From assembly GCA_029207755.1 (NCBI GenBank), contig JARCOQ010000025.1, positions 2,782,820-2,846,819 on the forward strand: DNA of 64,000 nucleotides. Reading direction: 5' to 3'. The DNA is from Chamaea fasciata. Lineage: Eukaryota > Chordata > Aves > Passeriformes > Sylviidae. Below, piece after piece: positions 52,383 to 63,639 of the stretch. How positions within the stretch are numbered: position 1 is the first letter of the stretch; each line of letters begins with the position of its first letter. The position numbers and the translations under genes were made by a program. The notes beneath the pieces are model-generated. The model saw only the letters and a list, made by a program, of their open reading frames with translations, was not told the origin of the DNA and made no database searches.

Positions 52383-52714
52383 GGTGGGAATTACAGCACA
52401 TTCCCACCCTTCTGCTGAGTTCCGGGCTGCAGAGATCCCAGTCCAGCAGCCCAGAGCTGGATGGTTTGGGGGTGCCCCAGGCTCTGGGGGCTGCCAGGGC
52501 TGCTCTCACCCAGGAGTGGGAACATCTGGAGCACTTTGGGATGGGGTTGGGTTGGGATTGGGATTGCCAGGGATGGTTTCTGCCTCCTAAACCTAAGTCT
52601 CTTCCTGCAGGGATTTGCTCTCTGCTGCTGCAGCATCATCACAGCCCTGGGCTCCTGTCCCTCTGAGATCCACTTTATCCCAAAAAATCAAGCCAGTGCC
52701 CAGCCCTGGGTGAC

Positions 52715-52860
52715 GGAACCATCGGATTGTTTGGGTTTGAAGGGACCTCGTCCGTCCCAGCCCCTGCCATGGGCAGGGACACCTTCCACCACCCCAGCGT
52801 GGCCTCGGGCCCTTCCAGGGGTGGAGCGGCTTCCTGGGGAAGGGGATTTGGAAGGGACAG
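52715..52860 (-). mobile_element. CR1 LINE fragment (-)
   Basis: 'gattgtttgggtttgaaggg' at its tail, then 'ccatgggcagggacaccttc' and 'gcccttccaggggtggagcg', the reverse complement of CR1 3' sequence. Truncated to about 145 bp. Confidence 0.8.
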
Positions 52861-53164
52861 TTTGTGGTGCCGTGCTGGTGGCTCAAAACCCGGCAGTGCC
52901 CCCGTTCTCCCGCTCCTCCCAGGAGATGTTCATCCCTCCTCCTCCTGCTCCTCCAAGGGGACGGAGAACTTCCCAGGCCTTTGGGCTCATCTCCTCTTCC
53001 CTCCTTCCCCATCTCTCCTCAGAAGCCCACCATCTTTCATCAAGCCAACCCTTTCATTCCTCCTGCCTCCCCCCCTCCAGCCCCACCACCTCCCTCCCTC
53101 CTCCCTCCCACCACCTCCAGCTCCCTCAGCCAGCCAGCGGCTGCCGGGAGAGCGCCAGCCCCGC

Positions 53165-53400
53165 TCCCATTGTGCTATCTTTGGGTCCTAAATTAAAATT
53201 TATGACATCTTGAAATGAGCAGTGAGGGTAATTTTGCTTCTGAGCGAAGATGCTAATGAGCCCCCTTAATGGCGTGAATAAGGAGTTGACGGGTCGTGTG
53301 TCACTTTGCGCAGCCCGTGCTGGTGGTGTAATGGCCGCAGTAAGTGTCTGTAATTATACCCTGTCTCGCTGTATTTTGGCAGCCGTTGTGGGAGAGCAGC
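53165..53400. promoter_or_regulatory. Candidate conserved non-coding element 4
   Basis: Abrupt change from CT-rich DNA to 'aattaaaatttatgacatct', 'gaagatgctaatgagccccc', 'ttaatggcgtgaataaggag' and 'ctgtaattataccctgtctc'. Repeat-free, with homeodomain-like cores. Confidence 0.4.
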
Positions 53401-53479
53401 GGCTCAGCCGCGGCCGAGGCAGGGGGGAGGGAAAAAAAAAGGGAAAACGGAGGGGGGGGAAAAAAAAAAAAATCCAAGC

Positions 53480-54125
53480 CCCTCCTGGGCATCCTCTGTG
53501 CCCCTCGTGTGACTCCTGAGCGGTGGCTTGGCCAGGTTTCCTTGTCCCCCTGGTTTTGTCACTCTGGCTTGGCCAGGTTTGGCTCCAGGTGTGGTGGGTT
53601 TGGCTGTTTAGGATGAGCTGCACCCTTCAGGATAGGGGAGAGAGAGAAGAGGAATGGGAGAAAAAAATCCCGGCCCCTCCTGGGTGTCCTCTGTTCTCCC
53701 TGGACTCCTTGTCTCCCTGTCTGTGTGATTCTGGCTTGGCCAGGTTTAGCTCCAGGTGTGATGGGTTTGGCTGTTTAGGATGAGCTGCTCCACGCAAGGC
53801 AGGGGAGAGAGAAGGGAAAATGGGGGGGAAAAAAATCCCAGCCCCTCGGTGCTCCCCAGAGTCCTTGCCCCTCTGTTTTTGTCACTCCGGCTTGGCCAGG
53901 TTTGCTTCCAGGTGTGATGGTTGTGGTTGTTTGAGGATGAGCCGCTCAATGCAAGGCAGGGAGGGAAAAGGGAAAGGGAGAAAAGAATCCCGGCCCCTCC
54001 TGGGTGTCCTCTGTGCTCCCCAGTATCCTCATCCCCTCCTGTGTGACTCCAGAGCGGTGGCTTGGCCAGGTTTGCCTCCAGCGGGATTCTTGTGGCTGTT
54101 TGGGATGAGCTGCTCCATCCCTGGT
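53480..54125 (+). repeat. Repeat family D, tandem array of about 160-bp units
   Basis: Four units of 157-168 bp, measured between successive 'ggatgagc' words at 53611, 53778, 53935 and 54103. Each unit has 'cttggccaggtttg', 'tccaggtgtgatgg', a purine-rich 'gggagagagaagg' segment, 'aaaaaatcccagcccctcc' and 'tgggtgtcctctg'. The opposite-strand relative is at 51440-51665. Confidence 0.9.
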
Positions 54126-54604
54126 CTCCTCCACCCCTTTGAAGCCGGGTGGTGACCGTTCCCGTGCCCCTCAGCACCACATCCTGAGCAAGGATTGACA
54201 AGAAATGATCTGCTCAAGCACGGGCTGGGGAGTTCCTGGCCTCGAGGAGGTTTGGGAATGAGGTGGTGGTCCCTGGAATGTGGCCCGTGGTCCTTGGGCA
54301 GATAAAAACCTTCAGAAGAGCAGTTTGTGAGCAGGACCTCGCTCTGGGTGTGGTGCCATGCCCCGAATGTACACAAACAGAGCTTGGCTGCAAAACGATC
54401 CCAAAAAACGGCAACTCCTCCTGCTGGGATGGGAAAGTCTGTCCGCGTGTCCTTATCCCCAGGAGACAGCCAAGGGACCAGCCTGGAGCCCCGTGGAGCT
54501 TCCCTGGGGGATGGACCTTCCCTGGGGGATGGAGCTTCCCGAACTTCCTCGAGGCCAGAAACCTCCCAGTCGATGCTCGAGTTGTTAATTCCCTGTGAAT
54601 TTTT

Positions 54605-54880
54605 GCCGGGGAAGGGCTGGGGTGGTTGTGGGGTGGTTGTGGTGTGGTTGTGGGATGGCTGTGGGATGGTTGTGGGGTGGTTGTGGGGTGGCTGTGGGAT
54701 GGTTGTGGGATGGTTGTGGGGTGGCTGTGGGATGGTTGTGGGGTGGTTGTGGTGGTTGTGGGGTGGTTGTGGGATGGCTGTGGGATGGTTGTGGGGTGGT
54801 TGTGGGGTGGCTGTGGGATGGTTGTGGGGTGGCTGTGGGGTGGCTGTGGGGTGGCTGTGGGGTGGTTGCTGAAAGTGCTG
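54605..54880 (+). repeat. 11-bp minisatellite (GGTTGTGGGGT)n
   Basis: About 25 units of GGTTGTGGGGT or GGCTGTGGGAT. G-rich on the + strand. Confidence 0.95.
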
Positions 54881-55868
54881 AAGGTGTCTGTGGGATGATG
54901 GGGATTTTGGATGTGCATGGGGAGACGGCTCCAGCTCTTGGATATTCTCTGGGACTGATTTGGGCAACAGCCTGGTCCCAAACCAAGCCAAAAAACCCTG
55001 AATAAAATGAATTTATACCCAAAATGCGTGGCGAGGAGCTCCCTGAGTGAGCCAGGCTGATTTTCCGACCCCGGCTTTGCAGGAGCGTGTTCCTGGACTT
55101 CCACAGGGATCATTCCCTGGAGGAGAACACAACGGCAGCTCCATGGAATGACTCCCAGGGAATGTGGAGCTCGGGAAGCTTTGTCCCACCCCACGGCGCA
55201 TCCAAACTCACTCCCTGCACAGAATCCCACACCTTCCCATTGGAAAATTCCCGACCTCTGGCTCTGCTCCGGTGTCTCCGGGCTCACAGGGGATGATTTA
55301 CACACTGCCGAGGTTCCCCTGGCGTTTGTGGAGCTGGGTTTTGGTTTATGTGTCCCTTGCAGCCTCCAGAGCCCTCCACATATTTCATCCTTTCCTCCTC
55401 CTGCCTCGGCCCTCACCGTTCCCGACGTGAGGAATTCCTGGGGGATCCCCAGGAGCACAGGCAGGGCCAGGGGAGGATTTTCCCTGCGCTGCCGTGGGGC
55501 TGGGCTGGTTGTTATTCCCTTCTCTCCTCCTCCTTGCTCTGCCTGTGGTTCCCAAGGATTTTTGGGAATTTTCCTTGTCCCACCTTCGTGCCTGGAGCTT
55601 GGGGGAGCAGCCGCAGCTCCGGGCACAGCCCATGGAGGTGTCCTTTGGGGACATTTGGGGTGATCCAGCTGCTCTGCTCTTTCCCAGGCTGGAACAACAC
55701 AGGTTTGCTGTTGTCACCTTTGGAAGCGACAGGAATTATTTTAAGGATAAAAGCACTTGGATGCACGAACTCCCCTCGTTGCGAGGGTGTCGCATCCTGG
55801 CTTCAGGGATCGAGGGAGCTCCCTGGGGATGGCCTTGGCTTGTCCAGAGCTGCTGAGAGGTGGAGAAA

Positions 55869-56141
55869 TGTCACCTGACGGACACGAAAGGAGGACACTC
55901 ACACAGTCCAGCTGTGAGGCGAGAAAGAAGGAAGTTTATTTTGGGTTCAGGGTTTAAAAAGGGTTTGGACTTTGACCAGCGATTGGGGGATGAGGCTGAC
56001 ACCTTTCTGACCCCACTGGTCAAGCCAGAAGTCCGTCACAGAGAGGAATGCGAAAACAATCCACTCTGTTCATGTTACGATGCCTGAGAAAGCTCCAGTC
56101 CAAGAATGAAAACATCAGAAGGCTGAAAAATCGGGGCGACG
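55869..56141 (-). mobile_element. Solo LTR family A (-) with probable 6-bp TSD
   Basis: Begins TGTCACCTGACGGACACGAA and ends GAAAAATCGGGGCGACG on the + strand. A 6-bp repeat GAGAAA flanks it at 55863-55868 and 56142-56147. The terminal CA appears mutated to CG. Related to 57076-57372 along its length. No viral coding. Confidence 0.75.
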
Positions 56142-56394
56142 GAGAAATCCCAGCCGGCCCCAGAGCCCTGCAGGTGCTACTTCCACAGGTAAAGGGATGC
56201 TCCACACCCACCTGGCACATCCCAACATCCCCATCCCGGCGTGGAGCCGAGCTCCGCCACGTCCCCAGCTGCCTGCGGGATCACTGCAGGTGTCTGGCAG
56301 GACACACGTGGCAGGTTTTAAAGGACAACATCAATAAAGTCGGGACTGCTGTTCCCAGGCTCGGCGGCGGGCGCTCCCCGCGCCGCCGGGATCG

Positions 56395-56560
56395 TGACCA
56401 CTGAAATATTGAAGCGCTCGCATATAAACGGCGCTTTCAAGTATTTTTGACAAGGGTACTAATTAAATCTTAATTGACACCGCACTAATTAGCTTCTTAA
56501 TTACATGGAACCACATAATTAGCAGCACACTCTGTGCTAATTGTTAATTAGGAAAACCAG
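56395..56560. promoter_or_regulatory. Candidate conserved non-coding element 5
   Basis: Dense TAATTA/TTAATTA cores: 'gtactaattaaatcttaatt', 'gcactaattagcttcttaat', 'cataattagcagcac' and 'gctaattgttaattagg'. About eight TAATT words in 110 bp is the highest density in the window. No coding. Confidence 0.5.
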
Positions 56561-57075
56561 GCTTCCCCCTATGCCCCCCCCCCCCAATCTTGCCATCCCT
56601 CCCCTCCTGTTGTCGCTTTTAACTAAAGAGGCTCTGGTGGCAGGAGGAGGAAGATGAGGGGGGGTTTGTGCTGCCAGCACGTGGCACGGGGGTGGTGTGG
56701 GGCTCCAGGTGGGATTTGGGACACGGGTGGGGTGCAGGCACACCTGTGGGGGGCATGGGAGCGCGCCTTGGGGTTGTTGGTGATGCAAAATCCTCCTCTG
56801 GAGTCCACCCCGTCCCAGCTCCTTCACCCCAAACCTCACTCAGGCTTTCATTTGGCCACTTCTCTGCAGGGTGAGGGTCAATCCCAGCCCAAAATGGGCA
56901 CGCTGGGATGACCTGACCTGCCTGGGCATCCTGGCTTTGCTCCTGTACTGGATTTCACCCCTCCAAGGACACCGCAGGATTCCGGGCTTGTGGATCACCG
57001 CGCCTCAGTGCTAGAGGTGCCTGGCACCGTGTTTGACCCCAAAACTTGGATTTTGGGAGAGGAATTACCCAGATG

Positions 57076-57372
57076 TGTCACTAGAGGACACGAAAGGGAC
57101 CACGCTCACCCGTCAGGATGTGAGAGGAGAAAAGAAGCAGCTTTGTTTTTGGGATCTCGACTTACGTCGTCTTTGGAATTTCATCAGGGATTGGGGGACG
57201 AGGTTAACACTTCTCTCATCCCACTGGTCAAAGCAGGAGTCTGTCAATTTGTCCTTCCCCCTGGAAGGAACGCATTATTTACAAAATATCAGTCTTTGGT
57301 TTTGTTACAAGCGTGAAAACGACAGTAGAGAAATATAAAAAAACATTAGAAAGCTGAAAAATCAGGGCGACA
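57076..57372 (-). mobile_element. Solo LTR family A (-) with perfect 6-bp TSD
   Basis: TGTCACTAGAGGACACGAAA...AATCAGGGCGACA, flanked by CAGATG at 57070-57075 and 57373-57378. The 297-bp length, TG...CA ends and 6-bp duplication fit an ERVK-type solo LTR. This copy defines family A in the window. Confidence 0.88.
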
Positions 57373-57869
57373 CAGATGCAGTTGTGTCACTGCCGTGAGG
57401 GACCGGGGGAGCCCCATCCCAATCCCTGCTGCCCCAAACCCGCTGGGAATGGCAGCTGTGCGGTGCTGCTCTCTTTATCCACCTTTACCCCATCCCCAAA
57501 ATCTGCTCCAGCATCTCCCTCCCCACCCCAGCCAGCCCATCCTCGCAGGGGAAACAAGCCTGGAGTTTTCCAGGTCTCTCCCTTTCTGTTTCTTCTTTTC
57601 GTGATTTTTTAAATTTTTTTTTTAAATTGTGCAGTTTTCCAGGGAATTAAAAAAAAAAAAGATAAAAGTGGTCCAACACCTGCGTTTCCCAAGAGCCTGG
57701 AGGAACGGAATGTGCAGCTGGGATTTGCAGCCCCGTGTTTATGGGGAAAGAGGTGGAGGGGGAAAGAAAATATCTGTATTTTCACCAGGGGGAAAAGAGG
57801 AGGAACTGAAAAGGGGGGAGGAAAAAAAAGAAGAAGAAGAAGAAGAAGAGGTGAGAAAATTGTGCTCAT

Positions 57870-58040
57870 TTGACAAATCTTTGTAATTAGGGGCCAATTA
57901 TGTCCTCAGATTCCTAATTGGGATTCCGGCAGGTTTTCAGGCTTGTAGGGTAATTACAGGCTCGTAATTCTATTAAGATGGAAATTTGGGAGAAATACCT
58001 TATCATAACATTTAGATTTTGCCATCTGTGTTGATGGGGC
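57870..58040. promoter_or_regulatory. Candidate conserved non-coding element 6
   Basis: 'ctttgtaattaggggccaat', 'agattcctaattgggattcc' and 'agggtaattacaggctcgta' lie close together in repeat-free DNA, between a purine repeat and the (ATCCTG)n array. Confidence 0.4.
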
Positions 58041-58069
58041 TGCAGCTCGGGTGGGAAGGGGGTGCTTCA

Positions 58070-58485
58070 CTCCCAGGCTGATCCTGATCCTCATCCTGAT
58101 CCTCGTCCTGATCCTCATCTTCATCCTTGTCCTTATCCTGATCCTGAACCCTGTCCTGACACTGATCTTCATCGTGACCCCGATCCCAATCCTGATCCTC
58201 CTCCTGCTCCTTATCACAATCCTGATCCTCATCCCAATCCTGATCCTTGTCATGACCCTGATCTTCATCCTTGCCCTGATCCTGAACCCCATCCCGATCC
58301 TCATCCTCATCCTGATCTTCATCCTCGTCCTCATCCTGGTCCCTATCCTGATCCTCATCCTCCTCTTCATCCTGATCCTCATCCTGATCCCGATCCTCAT
58401 CCTTATCCTCATTCTCCTCCTCATCCTTATCCTCATCCTCCTCCTCTTCCTCCTCCTTATCCTCATCCTCAGCCGGTGCCGTCGG
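58070..58485 (+). repeat. Hexanucleotide (ATCCTG/ATCCTC)n array
   Basis: About 415 bp of 6-bp units ATCCTG, ATCCTC, ATCTTC and CCTTGTC. All frames are open on both strands, giving spurious repetitive peptides. Confidence 0.95.
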
Positions 58486-58954
58486 CAGCACCACGGGCAG
58501 GAGGGGAAAACGGGCACGGGGGATCTAAGCCTGGTCCCAGGTTTGTCCCAGTGTCCTCAGGGCTGGGCACTGGATTTGGGTGGAGATTCCCAGGATTGTG
58601 CAAGGTTGGACACGCCCAGCTCCATCCCTGCCCCGTCCATCGCCATCAATCCCAACCCCGATCCCAAGCAGGAATATCCATCAGCACCTGGTGGAAGAAA
58701 CAGCTCCCTCATCTTGCTTGGATTTCTCTTGTCACCTGCGCTTGTCCCGTCCCTGGGATGTGTTGGGACACTCCTGTCCCAGTTCCCCCCAGGAGCAACT
58801 CTGCAATTTGAGGTTCCCCAAATCCCTGATGCTCATTTTTCTCTTTATTTCCCCGCCTCTTGGCTAACGAAACCAGCTGCGGGTAATTATTTTAATCTGC
58901 ATTCCTGGGCGGGAATGCAGCTTCTCCTTCTGGATCCACAAATTTCGAATGAAA

Positions 58955-59122
58955 AAATGAAAAAAGGGGGAGAAAAAAATAAAGTTAAAACAAAGGGGGA
59001 AAAATAAAATTTAAACAAAAAAAAAATTAAAAAGAGAAAAAATAAAATTAAAAAAGAGAAAAAATAAAATTAAAAAAAGAGAAAAAATAAAATAAAATAT
59101 AAAATAAAATAAAATAAGAAGC
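58955..59122. repeat. A-rich (AAAATAAAATTAAAAAAGAG) simple repeat
   Basis: Irregular A-rich units of about 20 bp ending in several AAAAT copies. Confidence 0.85.
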
Positions 59123-59346
59123 AAAGCCCTCCTCTCCATGAGAGTCTGGCTCTCTTTGATCTTTTGTGTGAGGCCTCTTACCGGGACGAGGACGAGAGTA
59201 GGTTTACATGCTGGAAGATATGGGAATAATACTCCAAGGAGATAAGCTGCAGCCCCGGCTCTCCTTTGTGTGGCAAATTCCATAGGGCTGGCAAAATGTT
59301 TACTGGGAGAATCTGGGAGAGAAGGAGTCCCCAGCTCAGCTGAGAG

Positions 59347-59378
<32 letters not shown>

Positions 59379-59380
59379 GC
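59347..59380. repeat. (AAT)n microsatellite
   Basis: About eleven uninterrupted AAT units within otherwise ordinary sequence. Confidence 0.95.
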
Positions 59381-59943
59381 GTTTTGCAGGGTAATTAAAG
59401 GGTGAGGGTCTCGGCCCCGGCATGGGGTGGGAGCAAAGGGTTGGTTTGCTGGGAAACCCCTTTGATTTTTGGGGCTGGACGTGGTGGATGGGATTTGTCA
59501 CTGCCGCTGGTGGGGACACGGGAAATTCCGTGATGCGCATCCAGAGGTGTCAGTTATTCAACCACTGGATTATTTTATTGGGATGAGCGTGGAAATGGGG
59601 TTAAAGGAGAGACCCTGGGGCACTTTTGGGGTCACAAACTTCAGCTCTTGGGGTGGATCAGGAGCCAGAGCATCCCAGACACTCAAGAGCAACATTTGGA
59701 TGGCAGGAAGGAGAGCGGGATTGGGAAAACCACCGGGAAAACCCCGCTGGATTTCTCCTTCTGAAGGAGTTTCCCGACTCTTACAGGTGCCAGGAGGAAT
59801 TTCCCAACTTTTCCAGCATCCCAGACACCCCTTTGGCTGCTGAGCAAGGACATTTCTCCCTCCCAGGGCCCACCCCTGGGGTCACACCAGGAGCAGCCCC
59901 CACCTCCTGCCTCTCTGTAATCGCTTTCCTATTAATCCAGCCT

Positions 59944-59984
59944 TTTATTATTATTATTATTGTTATTATTGTTATTATTATTAA
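59944..59984. repeat. (ATT)n microsatellite
   Basis: ATT units with two GTT interruptions. Confidence 0.95.
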
Positions 59985-60019
59985 ACATCTCTCTTCTCCC
60001 AAATCATCTCGGCGAGGTG

Positions 60020-60300
60020 GCGGCGGCCGAGGTCCCCGGTAATAGCTCCATAAATTTCAGCCATAAAAAGTAATGGAGGGAGACAAATGAGATAATTAGG
60101 AATAAATCTTGGCGAGGTCTCTATTCATCAACATCCCCCAGAACCGGCCAATATTCCAAATCATTAGCAAAGCCCGTAATTAACAAAGAGCCGAGGGTTC
60201 CAACGTTAATAAAGCTCGCTCAAGTCGAGATTATCAGGTAGCAGCTGACGAATCAGCCCTGGTAATATTATGGCCTTTGTTAAGGATCTTCTTGATTTTT
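60020..60300. promoter_or_regulatory. Candidate conserved non-coding element 7
   Basis: Repeat-free island of about 280 bp: 'gataattaggaataaatctt', 'tctattcatcaacatccccc', 'ccaaatcattagcaaagccc', 'gtaattaacaaagagccgag' and 'cagctgacgaatcagccctg'. Balanced composition between simple repeats; no coding. After element 1, it looks the most like a long conserved enhancer. Confidence 0.45.
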
Positions 60301-60491
60301 TTTTTTTTAAAGCTAAAAACCCTGTGTCATTTTTTTTTCTCCCCCTCCCTTCCTCTCTTCTGCTAAATTTTAATTAGATTTTTTTTTTGCCACTGTAGAG
60401 GGCAAGGGAGGGGACAAAGGGACAGGGTTTTGGTTTTGGTTTTTTTTTTTCCTTTATACTCAGGGATGGTGGCAAAAGAAGAACCTGATTG

Positions 60492-60660
60492 ATTTTATTT
60501 TATTTTATTTTATTTTATTTTATTTTATTTTATTTTATTTTATTTTAATTTTATTTCAATTTATTTCAATTTATTTTATGTTATTTTTATTTTACTTTAA
60601 TTTAATTTTATTTATTTTCTATTTTATTTTGTTTTTATATTTTATTATTCTATTCTATTC
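60492..60660. repeat. (TTTTA)n pentanucleotide repeat
   Basis: About ten perfect TTTTA units (60495-60547) pass into decayed TTTCAATTTA variants. Confidence 0.93.
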
Positions 60661-61319
60661 CATTTTTGCCCCCTATTTCCCAGTACTTTTATTCATTCCT
60701 CCACATTCCACTGCAGGGAGTTCTCGAGGCTGGTACCAATTAACGACCAACTTTTATTTATTTTTTTCCCTTAAAAAACCTCGGGATTTCTGGAATATCT
60801 GAGGTGCCAGCTCAGCTCTGTGAACCTGCCACCCCCAGCACCTCGTTTGGGCTAAAAGCAGAAGGAATCAGCTAAAAACCAAGCGCAGGGATTAGTTTCC
60901 TGCCGCGGATTAGGAATTTTGGGGAGTTCGGGGGATTTTGAAGGAGTTTTTCTGCCCACCTGGACAATGTGGGCACCACAAACTCAGCTCCCCACATCCT
61001 CCATCCTCCCCAGCTGCCACTGAGTGTCCAGATAATTAAATTTTAACTTAATTAATTAAAAAAAGAAGCACTCAAAATCACTTTTAAATGGTTTTAGAGC
61101 TGCCAGGCTGCTCAGCCCACCTCAAGCCCCAGGGAACCTCAGTTTGGGGGTCCCGCTGCCCCCATTTCAGCCTCCTTAAACTCCCCTGAAATCATTTATT
61201 TGGGGTTTTTAAAGCTAAAATCTTGATTTAAATCAAGCTGGGTGAAATCTTTGCTCGTGTCAGGAGGAGGTTCAGCCGCTTTCTGGAAGGAAAATGTGAC
61301 CCTTGTCTTCATTTGCCTT

Positions 61320-61975
61320 ATTTTTTTCCCCCTTGATTTTCCCTTAATTACACTTGATTTTCCCTTGATTTTCCCCTTGTTTTTTTCTTTGATTTTTCCT
61401 TGATTTTTTCCCTGTACTTTTTCCTTGATTTCCCCCTTGATTGTCCCTTTGATTTTCCCCATGATTTTTTCCTTGATTTTCCCTTGATTTTCCCCTTGAT
61501 TTCCCTTTGATTTTCCCCTCGATTTTACCTTGACTTTTCCCCTTGATTTTTCCTTGTTTTTCCCTTGATTTTCCTCTTGATTTCCCCTTTATTTTCCTCT
61601 TGATTTTCCCTTGCTTTTTCTTTGATTTTCCCCTTGATTTTACCTTGATTTTTTCCCTTGTTTTTACCTTGAATCTTTCTCCCTTGATTTCCCCTTGATT
61701 TCCCCTTGATTTCCCTCTCGGTTTTTCCTTGACTTTCCCCTTGATTTCCCCTTGGTTTTTCCCTCGATTTTCCCCTCGATTTCCTCTTCATTTTCCCCTT
61801 GATTTCGCCTTGAATTTTTTCCTTGATTTCCCCCTTTATCTTCCCTTGATTCTCCCTAGATTTTCCCCCTTGATTTTCCCTAGATTTTTTTTCCCCTTGA
61901 TTTCTTTTTTTTCCTTTTCACCTTGATTTTTCCATTTTTTATTTATTTTTTCCCCCTTGATTTTTTTTTTTTTGC
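61320..61975 (+). repeat. (CCTTGATTTTC)n-type repeat
   Basis: About 650 bp of units of roughly 10-12 bp, 'ccttgattttc' and 'cccttgatttc', drifting to 'cctagatttttt'. The Lys-rich minus-strand frames across it are by-products. Confidence 0.93.
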
Positions 61976-62034
61976 TCCGGACCCTTCTCTCCCAGTCGGA
62001 GCGCTCCGGGCGGACTGGGCGGACTGGTGGCAGC

Positions 62035-62874
62035 CTCACTAGAGGGCAGCATCCTGCCTGGAATGAACCTCCCTGGAACCCCCGGGAATTTGGGATCGGC
62101 CGGGTGGGAACATCCCAAGGACTTCGCACCTCCAAGGGAATCCAGGAATTCCTCCTGGGAATGCCAAGGCTGAGATCCCGAATCTCGGATTTGGGATTTG
62201 GGGGACGGCTCCTGCAGGAGTTGCTTGTTCACAAAATCTCGGATTTGGGATTTGGGAGCAGCTCGTCTTCCCGGCTGGCACAAGAAGGTTTGGGAAGCTC
62301 CAAGAAGGATAAAACTGGCTGGGAAAAGCAAAACCGGGAAGTCTGTGGGGTTGCACACCCGGCGGGGTGGGAATTCCCGAGAATTCCCTCAAAATCCTCA
62401 GCAAAACCCCAAATCAGGAGCATCTGCCCTTGGATTGGGAGCACTAAATTGGGAAAAATCGCATCCCAAAGCCCCGGCAGGGACAGGGATTCCCTAATTT
62501 CTGGGGTGTGCTGTGGGACGGATTTATGGCATTGGGGAGTTATGGGATTTATGAGGCTCTTTAAAGAGCTTGAAATTAAAAATCTTTCCTTGGATTTCAC
62601 CGGGAATGGGGTCGGGCACGGAACAGAGGGAATGGGGTGGGAATGGGGTGGGAACTGCCAGGATCCCTCCAGCAAATCCCAAATGGCAGCTGCGGGATTG
62701 CCCAGCCTGGAATGGGGCAGGACCTTCAACTTTCCATGGAAATTCCATGGAAATTTCCAGCCATTCCCGAGCTGAGGGAAAGCCGCACATCCACAGGGAA
62801 AGGGATCCCAGAGAGGATGGAGCCGGTGGGAACAGGGAATGCAGAGGGCCAGGGTGGGAAAACAGGGAGTTCTG
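62035..62874. other. No gene seen
   Basis: GC-moderate sequence with two near-identical stretches, 'atctcggatttgggatttgg' at about 62181 and again at 62236. An open frame runs through most of it but shows no recognisable domain or splice context. Confidence 0.4.
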
Positions 62875-62990
62875 CAATATAAATATAAATATAAATATAA
62901 ATATAAATATAAATATAAATATAAATATAAATATAAATATAAATATAAATATAAATATAAATATAAATATAAATATAAATATAAATAATA
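62875..62990. repeat. (AAATAT)n microsatellite
   Basis: About eighteen perfect 6-bp units, followed by ATTAAAATTAA-type decay. Confidence 0.97.
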
Positions 62991-63284
62991 TTAAAATTAA
63001 TCTTAAAACTAAAATTAAAGTTAAAACTAAAATTACAATTAAAATTAAAAAATATGAACACCCCAACCAATGTAAATATAAATAATATCGAAAATAATAC
63101 ATAATAATATGTGTAAGGTATAGGGTGTATAGCATAGATAATAGATATAATGCATATGAGATATATGATATATATCACGTATAAAATGTATTCTACATCG
63201 TATATATCGCATGGATAAAATGTATGTAATACAGAATATGTATCATATATCATCGATATGGTGGCGCTGAGGTGAGAGTATCAT

Positions 63285-63338
63285 TAATATAATATAATAT
63301 AATATAATATAATATAATATAATATAATATAATATAAA
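63285..63338. repeat. (AATAT)n pentanucleotide repeat
   Basis: About ten uninterrupted AATAT units. Confidence 0.97.
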
Positions 63339-63399
63339 TGTGCAAAATGTCATGCAAAGGTTAAATTCATCAGATCATTAAGACTGATCTTATATTTTT

Positions 63400-63522
63400 A
63401 TAAATATAACTCTAAAATAACTATAAATATGTATAATGTATATTTAACTATATAGCTATATTTATATATAACTATAGAGATTAAATATATATAGGTATGT
63501 GTATACATAACATATAGAAATT

Positions 63523-63557
<35 letters not shown>

Positions 63558-63607
63558 ATATATATATATAAATTTCTATATGTGTATACATAACATATAG
63601 AAATTTT

Positions 63608-63639
<32 letters not shown>

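Noticed and set aside
54214..55626. 470-codon minus-strand frame
   Set aside because: It spans the (GGTTGTGGGGT)n array and shows only repeated THNHPT/PQPPH-type peptides, without a domain or splice context.
58012..59007. Acidic Asp/Glu-rich and Ile/Leu-rich frames across 58.0-59.0 kb
   Set aside because: Translation of the (ATCCTG)n array; not a real acidic or membrane protein.
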